NCBI GenBank assembly: GCA_046496815.1
Contig: JAWOGN010000334.1
Coordinates: 1-43,473 of the forward strand
Direction of reading: 5' to 3'
DNA from: JAWOGN01 sp046496815
GTDB lineage: Bacteria > Desulfobacterota > DSM-4660 > Desulfatiglandales > Desulfatiglandaceae
DNA: 43,473 bases
The notes below the pieces were generated by a model, which saw nothing but the letters and a program-made list of their open reading frames with translations, ran no database searches and was not told the DNA's origin. The translations under genes and the position numbers were made by a program. Positions 24,851 to 33,600 of this stretch are shown here, piece after piece. The stretch's first letter is position 1; every line of letters begins with the position of its first letter.

Positions 24851-25548
24851 TCAGCTCGAAAATTTTTTTCTGAAAGATTTCAACAGGGGCGTGAGGGTCC
24901 TTTCAGGGACCTTCATGTGCTTGCGTCTTGCTTGAATTTCGTCTTCGGAGATTCTCACGTTAAGCCTCCTGGTCGGGATGTCGATGTCGATGATGTTGCC
25001 GTCCCTGACAATTCCGATGGCGCCGCCGGTGTAAGCTTCCGGTTCGCCGTGGCCGATGCAGGGTCCCGTGGTCGCTCCCGAGAACCTCCCGTCGGTCACC
25101 AGGGCCACCCTCTCATACCCCGCCCCTTTGATGGCATCGGTGGGGGTCAGCATCTCCGGCATGCCGGGCGCCCCCGCATGCACCGCAGGCCATCATCGAG
25201 AGCATTCCTTCCGCGCTTCTCCTTCGTCCATTTTTCCGGCCACGTGCTCCCTGCTGGGGAGGCTGAGCCGCATTTCCACGAACATGGGGACACCGTCACA
25301 GATGCCGGGCACCCCCCCCACTCAAAGGGAATGCCGCCGGCATCGATGATCCCCCGTTTCACTTCAGCGGTCAGCTCGTTCAAATGGACATGCCCGGGGA
25401 TGATATTGTTGTAGCTGTTGGCAATGCCGATGACGGGTTTATCGGATGAAAACGCCTCTTTCTTAACCTCCGCAGACATGAGAAGGGCTCTATGAGGCAG
25501 GGTCTCAATTCCTTTTTTTAGAATATCCGAATTAACGAACCGTGACAA
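24851..25548 (-). pseudogene. Dihydroxy-acid dehydratase (IlvD/Edd family), internally deleted
   Basis: The two ends of an IlvD-type dehydratase are left. The 5' part (25548 down to about 25315) encodes about 79 family-like residues (RALLMSAEVKKEAF, IGIANSYNNIIPGHVHLNEL, GGIPFEWGG). It is then frameshifted at a run of eight G on the coding strand (25312-25319). Reading the next frame restores GVPGICDGVPMFVEMRLSLPSRE. The sequence then jumps, near 25185-25210, to the C-terminal 108 residues (GAPGMPEMLTPTDAIKGAG, VTDGRFSGATTGPCIGH). Intact members have about 550-600 residues, so some 350 are missing, including most of the active site. The product cannot be functional as a dehydratase. Confidence 0.85.
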
Positions 25549-25612
25549 CGTATTGTGGAAAACCCCGTCAAATAAAGCGGAATCGGAAGAAACCTAAACC
25601 GATAGGACTGGT

Positions 25613-27142
25613 TTACCGCGCTGATTTTCTACCGTAAGGAATCCTCAGCTGATTCATCCTGTATCGGAGGGTGCTCGGGTTCACCCCCAGCAACTCGGCG
25701 GCCCCTCCTTTGCCGTGCACCCGGCCGGCCGTCATTTCGAGGACCCGGCGAATGTGCGCTGAGATGACGGCATCGAGATTCAGGGTCTCGGCCTGCGGTC
25801 CGGCGACCGGATAAGTCTTGGTTTTCACCTCGCCCAGGTCCTCGAAGGTCAGGGGTGCGCCTTGACTGAGAATCAAGGCGCGTTCCACAAGGTTTTCAAG
25901 CTCCCGAACATTTCCAGGCCAATCATAAGCCGTCAGGCGGTCAATGACTCCAGGGGCAAGGGGAGGGGGGCAGCCCTGAATTTTCAACTCCCGGGATTTG
26001 CGTACCACGAAGTAGTGGACCAGAGCCGGGATATCCCCCCTTCGTTCTCTGAGAGGCGAAATGCGAATTGGAAAAACATTGACGCGAAACCAGAGGTCTT
26101 CGCGAAAGCGCTTTTCTCCGACCATCTCTTCCAGGTTGCGATTCGTGGCCGCGATGAGCCGGATGTCCGCGGAGATGGGGGTGGTGCCTCCCACTCTCTC
26201 CAGTTCCTTGTACTGAAGCACCCGCAGCATCCTGACCTGGGCCTGTGGAGGGAGTTCACCGATCTCGTCGAGAAAGAGAGTTCCCTTGTCCGCGCGCTCG
26301 AATCGCCCCCGCTTTTGGGTCAAAGCGCCGGTGAAGGCCCCCTTCTCATGGCCGAAGAGCTCGCTGTCCAGCAGTGTTTCTGGGATGGCTCCGCAATTCA
26401 CCTTGACGAAGGGGCCGCCCTTGCGAGGGGAAGAATAGTGAATTGCATTGGCGATCACGTCTTTGCCTACGCCCGTTTCTCCCAGCAGCAGGACCGGGCT
26501 GTTGAGAGGAGCCACCTGGCGGACCATGTTCATGACCGTCTTGAGTCCGAAGTCCGCGCCGATGATTTCATCCCCGGACAGGTGCAAAAGCTCTCGGTGC
26601 AAGTACCGATTGTCGTCGGCCATAAGGTCTTTCAGCTTGAGCACCTCCTGGTGCTTGAGCGTATTGGAAAGAGCAACCGCAAAGGGTTCTTTGAGAAGGG
26701 AGAACAATCGGGCATGGTTCTCCGAAAACCTATCCCGCCCTAAGGCCAGCAGGACAATGGCTCCAAGCTTTTGGCCTTCCACCTCCAGGAGCTGGACCAA
26801 GGCCGACGTATCCGGCCTCCCGTAATAGCCCAGCATGAATTTGAAGCCCGCCTCCGATTCAGGATGGTTGATAATAGCTGTGCCGCTGAATTGAGCGACT
26901 CTGGACCTCACTTCCTGCGGCAGCGGCGTGATCCGGTCCATCTGCCTCCCTTCGGAAGCCGTGGCGCCTGCAATCGTGTGCATTGCGCCGAGACCGGGCT
27001 CATAGAGATGCAGGTACATTTCATCGGCAGGCATGTGATCCTTGAGGAACTGCATGACGCGACACATGGCGCCCTGCAGGTCCAAGGAACTGCAAATCCT
27101 CAGTGTCGCATTTCGAAAGAAATCGTTTTCGTCGATCTTCAT
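25613..27142 (-). CDS. Sigma-54-dependent activator with GAF domain
   Basis: A 509-residue enhancer-binding protein of the FhlA/NorR architecture. Residues about 10-165 form a GAF-type sensor (LRICSSLDLQGAMCRVMQFLKDHMPADEMYLHLYEP). The AAA+ core has Walker A GETGVGKD at 221-228, GAFTGA at 268-273 and Walker B LFLDEIGE at 289-296. The C-terminal Fis-like helix-turn-helix is GKGGAAELLGVNPSTLRYRMNQL. ATG at 27142 is preceded by AAGGAG at 27154-27149 (minus strand), and part of that site lies in a predicted leader hairpin. The likely original target, the IlvD/MFS unit downstream, is broken. I found no -24/-12 promoter in front of that unit. Confidence 0.93.
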   Translation of the reverse strand: MKIDENDFFRNATLRICSSLDLQGAMCRVMQFLKDHMPADEMYLHLYEPGLGAMHTIAGATASEGRQMDRITPLPQEVRSRVAQFSGTAIINHPESEAGFKFMLGYYGRPDTSALVQLLEVEGQKLGAIVLLALGRDRFSENHARLFSLLKEPFAVALSNTLKHQEVLKLKDLMADDNRYLHRELLHLSGDEIIGADFGLKTVMNMVRQVAPLNSPVLLLGETGVGKDVIANAIHYSSPRKGGPFVKVNCGAIPETLLDSELFGHEKGAFTGALTQKRGRFERADKGTLFLDEIGELPPQAQVRMLRVLQYKELERVGGTTPISADIRLIAATNRNLEEMVGEKRFREDLWFRVNVFPIRISPLRERRGDIPALVHYFVVRKSRELKIQGCPPPLAPGVIDRLTAYDWPGNVRELENLVERALILSQGAPLTFEDLGEVKTKTYPVAGPQAETLNLDAVISAHIRRVLEMTAGRVHGKGGAAELLGVNPSTLRYRMNQLRIPYGRKSAR

Positions 27143-27151
27143 CGTTCACTC

Positions 27152-27208
27152 CTTGGATGAAATCTGCCAAGGCAGATTTCATATAACGCCCCTTCGGGGC
27201 TATCCAAG
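27152..27208 (-). promoter_or_regulatory. Structured 5' leader of the GAF activator (three-stem junction)
   Basis: On the minus strand, CTTGGAT (27208-27202) can pair with ATCCAAG (27158-27152). Between them are two perfect hairpins: GCCCC-GAA-GGGGC (27200-27188) and an 11-12 bp stem of ATGAAATCTGCC with GGCAGATTTCAT (27182-27157, 2-base centre). The closing stem contains the first half of the AAGGAG ribosome site (27154-27149), seven bases before the ATG. Folding would therefore reduce translation of the activator. Whether it senses anything is unknown. Confidence 0.5.
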
Positions 27209-27248
27209 AACCATAAATGTTTCTTCCCCTGTCGAGGCTTTGTGAGTT

Positions 27249-27370
27249 CGTCATCCCGGCCAAGCCCCTGACAACGGGGCGCGAGCCGGAATCCAGGATT
27301 TTCTGGAAGTTATTCGGTCTTTCTGGACTCCGGATCTCGCGATGCACGGCATTGCTCGTTCGGAATGACG
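27249..27370. repeat. Imperfect long inverted repeat, MITE/REP-like element
   Basis: The left arm (27249-27296, CGTCATCCCGGC ... CCGGAATCCAG) and right arm (27323-27370, CTGGACTCCGG ... CGGAATGACG) are imperfect reverse complements of about 48 bases around a 26-base centre. The CGTCAT..CCGG / CCGG..ATGACG ends are typical of short dispersed intergenic repeats in many deltaproteobacterial genomes. It carries no open frame of note. It lies in the gap between the divergent GAF activator and small-protein genes. Confidence 0.6.
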
Positions 27371-27467
27371 TTTCACTCACATTGGGACAGCCTCCCAGAA
27401 GAGAGGAGGATAAACTTCGGACAGCCTCTTTAGGGGCTACAGTGCCGCTAAAAGCATGGGAATAATG

Positions 27468-27520
27468 TTGCTGTATTTTGCAATTTTGAACCAAATTGCA
27501 AAATACAGCAAATTTTTTTT
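27468..27520 (+). promoter_or_regulatory. Perfect 19-base inverted repeat followed by T8
   Basis: TTGCTGTATTTTGCAATTT (27468-27486) and its exact complement (27493-27511) flank a 6-base loop TGAACC, and eight T residues follow on the plus strand (27513-27520). This has the form of an intrinsic terminator. However, no gene points into it from the left, since the region separates divergent genes. It could equally be a large operator (it contains paired TTTTGCAA half-sites) for the GAF activator, or end an unannotated RNA. Confidence 0.5.
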
Positions 27521-27643
27521 GTAAATATTGGCAATTGAATGCAGGTTGCTTCAGCTAACCAATTGATATTACGTATTTCATCCGTTTGGTATGGAATAAG
27601 CACAGAACATCAGCAGAACAGGGAACTAACGGAGATCAAAGGC

Positions 27644-27925
27644 ATGAAATGGATTGAGATCATCAAACTGCGTTCTGAGGAAAAGGCTCCCGAACTGCTG
27701 AAGGGGCTCTTGTCAGGGCTCACCAGGGAAGGTCAGCCCGGACTGGTAGAAGCAAGAATTTACCGTCATGCCTCATGGGAAACCGATTGGACTTTGCATT
27801 TTCATTGGGATTCAGGAAAGCCCGAGGAGAATGGAACTGCCCTTGGTCTCCGCTTGGCTCAGGCTCTAAAGGAGTTCGGCTTGGTCGACCATTCCATATG
27901 GATCGAAGGCGATGAAATCGATTGA
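27644..27925 (+). CDS. Small conserved-looking hypothetical protein
   Basis: A 93-residue soluble protein (start KWIEIIKLRSEEKAPELLKG, end SIWIEGDEID). The frame is open from 27539, but the ATG at 27644 starts a coherent protein; GGAGATCAAAGG precedes it. The alternation of strands and helices (WIEIIKLRS, VEARIYRH, TDWTLHFHWD, LGLRLAQALKEFG, HSIWIE) suggests a ferredoxin-like alpha/beta fold such as a dimeric alpha-beta barrel, but no family signature is certain. A repeat with strong hairpins lies 51 bases downstream and may end its transcript. Confidence 0.6.
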   Translation: MKWIEIIKLRSEEKAPELLKGLLSGLTREGQPGLVEARIYRHASWETDWTLHFHWDSGKPEENGTALGLRLAQALKEFGLVDHSIWIEGDEID

Positions 27926-27975
27926 TTACCCGCCTCGAAATAGTAGTGACGTTTCGTTTTTTTGTCGCCATCTCA

Positions 27976-28052
27976 CCTCCCTGTAAGGAGCGACCTCCCG
28001 GTCGCGATCCTCTCGTCCCGCCTCTGGCGGGACTCCTACAATGGCAGGGAGG
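27976..28052. repeat. Cruciform intergenic repeat with two nested hairpins
   Basis: The outer arms CCTCCCTG (27976-27983) and CAGGGAGG (28045-28052) enclose two perfect hairpins. These are GCGACC-tccc-GGTCGC (27990-28005) and TCCCGCC-tct-GGCGGGA (28016-28032). The inner flanks TGTAAGGAG and CTCCTACA also pair imperfectly. The whole forms a four-armed structure of 77 bases, the style of dispersed REP-like repeats. It lies between the 93-residue protein and the hydrolase, 53 bases before the hydrolase ATG. Confidence 0.6.
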
Positions 28053-28104
28053 CAATGAATATCAATTCTATCATGAGAGTACTAATAATAGGGAGAGAAA
28101 AGCA

Positions 28105-30021
28105 ATGAATACGCTCATCAACATGAAATGCGCAACGACCCTGATTCTGCTCATCTTTGTCACGGGGATTGGCCTGTTTCACAAAAGAAGCACAACCCAG
28201 GAAAAAGTCTCGGAGCTCGGAAGATACCAGGGCTACAGCAGGGCGCTGTTTGACGGCGCCAGGCGCACTTCCGATTACCTGACCCTTTCCAATGGAATCA
28301 AGCTGGCCTATGACCTGATTCTGCCCACTAGGAAGGGGGTTCCGGCGGGCGAGCGCTTGCCCGTGCTCTTCAAATACACGCCCTATCTGCGCACCTTCAC
28401 CATTTTCGACGACAAGGGAAAAAACATCATTGCGGATCTTTTTGATCTGGGATGGAAAGAAAGGGCGATGCTGCGAATTCGATACTGGATTTCCGACCAG
28501 GGCCGCTTCATGGATCACCTGTTCAGAACCAGGTGGCTCAAAAACATGGTCAAGCACGGGTATGCCGTCGTGGTCGTCGAGAGGCCCGGGACCGGCGCAT
28601 CCTTCGGAAGACTGAATCCCTCCTTTGAGGCAGGAGCCAGGGAAGTGAATGAAATCCTGAACTGGATTGCAAGCAGGGAATGGTGTGACGGCAACATCGG
28701 GATGTATGGCGACTCATGGCAGGGCCAAATCCAGTTCTCCGCCGCGAGCACCGGCAACCCCCACTTGAAGGCGATTTTTCCTGCTTCAACCTGGCTGGAC
28801 AACTACACCGGGTCCCTATATCCCGGCGGGATCTACAACAAAGGGTTCGGCAGCTTCTTCACCTGGTCGCAAAGGTTCCTCAACTCGAATGTCATCACAC
28901 CCGTCGATCGGGATCAGGGCGGCAAATTGCTCGCAGAGGCTCGCAGAGAACGCGGCAGCGCAACCGTCGGAGAGAAATTCACGGAGGTGTTCAAGCAATT
29001 CAGATATAGGGACAGCATGACTCCCGAAGGGTACAAGGTCTGGCTGGATTCCATGGCTGATCCTTCCTTCATGAACAGGGTCAATGCGGCCCGTGTTCCA
29101 ACGTACCTGATCGCCGGCTGGTATGACCTGTTCGTTCGGGACATGTTTATCCTGTACGCCAATCTGCCCACACCCAAACGCCTACTTGTCCGCCCCATGG
29201 ACCACAGCTCGATCGAAAAAAAACAATTCGATCTCGACTATGGGACGGAAGTCCATCGCTGGTTCGACTATTGGCTCAAGGGGATCAAGAACGGCATCAT
29301 GGATGAACCTCCGATCTATTACTACCTTCTAGGCACGCCGCCCAAGGAAGCCTGGAAGCGGGCAGATGCATGGCCTCCGGGAAACGTGGAAACAAAGAAC
29401 TACTACTTCGGCCCCGCCCTTGCGCCCGAACGTCCTTCCACCCTGGAGGTTTTCGATACGCACCGGGTGGACTACTCCACGACCACAGGGGCACGTTCAA
29501 GGTGGAACGCGGTGAACTGGGGCCACAAGTATCCCAACATGCGCACCAATGACGCCAAGGCGCTCACCTACACCACGGCGCCGTTAGAGGCACCCGTGCA
29601 GGTCATCGGGCACCCTGTTGTGCATCTCTCGTTGCGCACGGATGCGCCGGATCTGGATTTGTTCGTTTATCTTGAAGAGGTGGACGAGGATGGGAATTCG
29701 ACTTATGTGACCGAAGGGAATCTCAGGGCCTCTCATCGGGCGTTGGGCGAACCGCCGATCCAGAATCTCGGCCTCCCCTGGCACAATCATTTCAAAACCG
29801 AACTCAAGGACATCCCACCGGAAGCGCCCTTCGCGTTGGTGTTCGATCTCTTGCCTACGGGATTTCAATTTTCAAAAGGCAAGCGCATCCGGTTGGCCGT
29901 TGCCTTTGCGGACGCGGATAACTTCGACACCCCGATCATCGATCCCGCGCCGGTGGTTCATCTGCTGAGAGATAAGGACCATCCTTCGTTCATTGAGCTG
30001 CCGCTGCTTCGATCGAGATGA
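28105..30021 (+). CDS. CocE/NonD family hydrolase (X-Pro dipeptidyl-peptidase-like)
   Basis: A 638-residue alpha/beta hydrolase of the CocE/NonD (peptidase S15) group, which cleaves acyl esters or amides. The nucleophile is S204 in YGDSWQG. A histidine candidate lies in RPMDHSSIEKK, in the expected place after the fold. The C-terminal jelly-roll X-Pro domain is recognisable from APVQVIGHPVVHLSLRTDAPDLDLFVYLEEVDEDG to the end. The N-terminus (NMKCATTLILLIFVTGIGLF) is a signal peptide or anchor, so the enzyme is exported. The frame is open from 27922, but the upstream part runs through the cruciform repeat; the ATG at 28105 follows GGGAGAGAAAAG. Its natural substrate is unknown, and neighbours do not help. 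Confidence 0.88.
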   Translation: MNTLINMKCATTLILLIFVTGIGLFHKRSTTQEKVSELGRYQGYSRALFDGARRTSDYLTLSNGIKLAYDLILPTRKGVPAGERLPVLFKYTPYLRTFTIFDDKGKNIIADLFDLGWKERAMLRIRYWISDQGRFMDHLFRTRWLKNMVKHGYAVVVVERPGTGASFGRLNPSFEAGAREVNEILNWIASREWCDGNIGMYGDSWQGQIQFSAASTGNPHLKAIFPASTWLDNYTGSLYPGGIYNKGFGSFFTWSQRFLNSNVITPVDRDQGGKLLAEARRERGSATVGEKFTEVFKQFRYRDSMTPEGYKVWLDSMADPSFMNRVNAARVPTYLIAGWYDLFVRDMFILYANLPTPKRLLVRPMDHSSIEKKQFDLDYGTEVHRWFDYWLKGIKNGIMDEPPIYYYLLGTPPKEAWKRADAWPPGNVETKNYYFGPALAPERPSTLEVFDTHRVDYSTTTGARSRWNAVNWGHKYPNMRTNDAKALTYTTAPLEAPVQVIGHPVVHLSLRTDAPDLDLFVYLEEVDEDGNSTYVTEGNLRASHRALGEPPIQNLGLPWHNHFKTELKDIPPEAPFALVFDLLPTGFQFSKGKRIRLAVAFADADNFDTPIIDPAPVVHLLRDKDHPSFIELPLLRSR

Positions 30022-30168
30022 GTTATTCATGATCTCATTATAGCCTTGATACCATTACACTGGTTTGTCCGAACTAAGGTCATCTCATTTGCCCCTCTGG
30101 GACATCAAAAGGGCTCGGTGAGGTAGGCTCTCAATACCCGCCTTCAGTGCGGAAAGTGAGCAAAGGGA

Positions 30169-30501
30169 TTACTCCGTGCGGGATTCAACGGGAGCGACCG
30201 GCTCGATCTTGGATAACTCCTCTTCCATCCGTCGCTCGCCATGCCACAAATCATAAGCTTGCTGCATACGCAACCATAACTCCGGTCCGTTTCCGGCAAA
30301 CTTGCCGATCCGGAGGGCCATGTCTGTCGTGATCGGATGAGTGCAGGCCAAGACACGGTGCAGCTGCTGACGAGAAACACCAAGCCTTCTCGCGGTTTCG
30401 GTGACGGAGCGCTTGAGCGCAGGAAGTACATCTTCACGCAGAATCTCTCCCGGATGAACCGGAGGGCGCTTCAAAGGACGCTTAACCGAATATTCTTCCA
30501 T
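30169..30501 (-). CDS. higA: HigA-type antitoxin (XRE/VapI helix-turn-helix)
   Basis: A 110-residue antitoxin of the HigA/VapI family. It has the typical N-terminal RPPVHPGEILREDVLPAL, then a helix-turn-helix (SVTETARRLGVSRQQLHRVL) and DMALRIGKFAGNGPELWLRMQQAYDLW. ATG at 30501 is preceded by GAGGAAATCT; an in-frame ATG four codons earlier is less well placed. In HIG modules the toxin gene comes first and the antitoxin second; here the toxin gene upstream (30519-30680) is broken. The protein may still bind its own operator. A few extra residues at the C-terminus (EPVAPVESRTE) are not family-conserved. Confidence 0.88.
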   Translation of the reverse strand: MEEYSVKRPLKRPPVHPGEILREDVLPALKRSVTETARRLGVSRQQLHRVLACTHPITTDMALRIGKFAGNGPELWLRMQQAYDLWHGERRMEEELSKIEPVAPVESRTE

Positions 30502-30518
30502 AGATTTCCTCAATGATA

Positions 30519-30680
30519 CTATTCAAGATCGACCCTCAGAGCCTCTCCTTGCTTCCACTTAAAGGTAATGGCCCATGGGCCGTTTACATGGATACTGTAG
30601 CGTTTTGGGATCCACGGAGAGCGTGAAAATTGAATCCCGGTACATTCATCTCCTTTAAGGACAGTGCTTTTTGGCCGGTT
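30519..30680 (-). pseudogene. higB: HigB toxin remnant
   Basis: On the minus strand directly upstream of the antitoxin, one frame reads SLKEMNVPGFNFHALRG, which matches the middle of HigB/RelE-type toxins (MNLPGFRLHPLKG). After a frame change within the CCCAAAAC tract (about 30606-30613), another frame reads YSIHVNGPWAITFKWKQGEALRVDLE and stops at 30519. Together they are the last 50 or so residues of a HigB toxin. The first half is missing and the join is frameshifted, so no active mRNA-interferase can be made. Confidence 0.75.
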
Positions 30681-30682
30681 CC

Positions 30683-33600
30683 TTATGCCGAAGCGGTTAA
30701 CGCCTCCTTTGCCTGCTTAAGAAAAATATCCGCTTCACACGGTTCGAATATTTTAATGGCTTCCAAAAAACAGTCTTGAGCCTGATCTTTTCTACCCTTT
30801 GTCTTGTGCAAGAGCCCCAAGTTGAGATAGGCCTGCCCTAAAATAGTTTTGGCCCCCGTCTCTTTTGCAGTCTCAATGGCTTTACGCAAATGATATTCAG
30901 CTTTTTCGCCGGCACGAGGAAAAGCTTTTATCAAGAAAGAAATATTCCGGGCCAGAAAAGCAAGCGTCTTTGCTCCTTCACCCAAAGTTATCTGCAGATA
31001 GATATTTCCGAGCATGTATTCCGTTGTAATATAGTCCTTCACGCTACCCTTTCTTAGAAACGCCCCAGAGACATCTTCCAAAACTTTTATGCCCTGTCGC
31101 AGATTGTTTTTGCTAAGCAGAGTCACTCCACGCAGAAAATCAATGAAGATGGGATCAGCCTGAATTTGTTGATAGCTCGCAATACTTTTTTCAAAATGGT
31201 AGGTCGCACGGGTTGGATTCGTTTTCAGGGCCATCTGACCCAGGAACACGTGAGCAAGCCCGAGAAACCACTTCATGCCGGAGCGCTCGGCAAGTTCCAG
31301 GCCTTCTTTGAAGATTTGAATCGCTTTGTCGGATTCCCCGGCCAGAAAATGCCCGAAACCCAGCATGATTGTATAGCCGACCTCACCGAATTGAAAGCGC
31401 CCCTTCTTATGGGCGGCGACTATTTTGCCGAGGGTTTCAATCCCTTGCTGCAGCTTTCCTGCTTGGATCCATGCCATGGCAAGAAAACCCTGCGCCCATA
31501 CCTTGTCCGCGGGAGTTGGGGCTTTTTGAACCCCCAACTCCCCATATTCGATCGCCCGATCCAGTTCCCCCTTGAAGCCATAGGCTTGACAAATAACGGC
31601 GGCTGCAAAAGAAATCAGGCTGTTGTCTGAAAATTCCTCAGCGACCTTCAGGGCCTCTTTTCCATTTTCCAACGCTCGATCCCAGCGGTTCAGAGATGTA
31701 CAGGCCCAGGCTGTTGCAAGAAAACCCCACACATATACGCGAAGGTTGAACCGTTGCTCTGTGGTTCGTAGCGCCTCATCCATAAATTTAAAGACCTGTT
31801 CGAATTCTCCCTTACATAAGTGGTTCCACTGCAATGTGTTATATGCCAACGCGGCATATTCAAAAGCACCTGAGGTTTCGCATAGTTCCGCCCCTTTGCT
31901 CAGGGTCTGTATGGACTGATCATAGTTGCCGATCCACCACTCACATCCACCCTTGGCGACAAAGAACCTCCCGAGCAGCCCCTGATTTCCCAAATCGATC
32001 GCCATTTGCTCGTAGCGGGTCAAAAGATCGTAATAGTCCGGAAACCGGAATAAGAGCATGAACACGAGCCACTGGTTCACCAGGAGGGTGATGCGCCGCT
32101 CATGGTTCATCTCGGTATCGGGCTGTTTGTCCAGAATTTTCATGGCCTCGTCAAAATAGGACTTGGCATTTTCCATGGCGTTCAGCTTGGCCGCCCTCTG
32201 GTTTGCGAGATCGAGGTACGCCACCGCCTTCTCCTTGTCGTCACTGCGTACATAGTGGTAGGCCAGCAGTTCATGGTATTCTTCGAGGCGGTCCGCATAG
32301 AGTGCTTCTATGGCACTGCCGATCTTCTCATGAATCTCTTTTCTCCTTTTTTGAAGGAGGCTGTTATACGCAACTTCCTGAGTGAGGGCATGTTTAAAGA
32401 TATACTCCAGCTCCGGGAAAAGCCTTTTCTCATAGATGAATTCCAGGCCCTGAAGGTTAATCAAAGAAGATTTGAGTTCTTCCCTCATTCCCATAATGGC
32501 CTGCAGAATGCGATAGGCAAATTCTCTCCCAATCACCGAAGCCACTTGCATGATCCGTTTCAGATTTTCCTCCACCCGATCAATGCGGGCCGCGATAATC
32601 CCTTGGATGGTATCCGGCACTTCAATCTCTGATGCTTCCTTAACTAGAATGTACTGACGATCCCTCTTTTGAATCGAGCCGTTTTCTACCAGACTGTGCG
32701 TGAGCTCTTCTACGAAAAGGGGGTTCCCGCCGGCACGGTTCAGGATCAGTTCCCCCAATTTCGGAACGACCGCTCCACCCTCGAGAATATTCTGAACCAG
32801 TTGAATGCTGCTTTCGGTAGAGAGTTGATCCACACCGATTTTGGTGTAATACGATTTACTGCCCCATGTATGCGTATATTCCGGGCGATAAAGTAAGATC
32901 AGCAGGATGTGCGTGCCGGCCAGCCAGTCGATCAGATAGCTTAAGAATTCCTCCGAGGATCTGTCGATCCAGTGAAGGTCTTCAATAACAAGCATGAGGG
33001 GCTTATTTTGACTTCGGCAAATGAGGAGATCTCGAATGGCCTCAAAAGTTTTTAATTTTTTTGCCCCAGGCTCAAGCTGCAGATATGCACCATCTTCCAC
33101 CTTGAGAGATAAGATTTCCTGGAACGAAGGCACGGCGCTCTTAAGACTTTCATCCAGATGCAAGATCTTCTCGACTATCTTTTTCTTGATGCTGTATTCG
33201 CGATCCGCTTCTTTGATCTCAAAGAAGGATTTTAGAATATCGATCAAGGGCAGGTAGGCCATTGAACCTCCATAGTGGAGGCATTGCCCTTTCAAGTAGC
33301 CATACGTTTTTTCGGAAAGCATGTTCCTGAACTCAATAAGAAGCCTGGATTTCCCCACCCCCGCTTCGCCGACAATGCCGACCACCTGGCCGGCTCCTGA
33401 GCACGCCCTCTCATAGGCTTCTTTAAGGGTTTCCATTTCCCGCCCACGACCCACCAGTTTTGTGAGGCCTTTGGCAGCGGACGCTTCGATTCTGGTTTCT
33501 ACATCGGTGGCCGCTAAAAGTACGTAGGCTTCCACCGCCTTTTTTTTCCCCTTCACTCGTACCTTGCCCATCGGCTCAAACTGGAAGAAATCCCTGGTCA

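Noticed and set aside
27021..27182. Short upstream reading frame starting in the leader hairpin and overlapping the GAF activator start
   Set aside because: It follows the antisense-like composition of the activator in another frame and has no ribosome site; the hairpin itself explains the ATG.
27529..27543. Sigma-54-like TTGGCAATTGAATGCA upstream of the small protein gene
   Set aside because: The GG to GC spacing is one base short of the strict -24/-12 spacing and the -24 box lacks the C of GGCAC.
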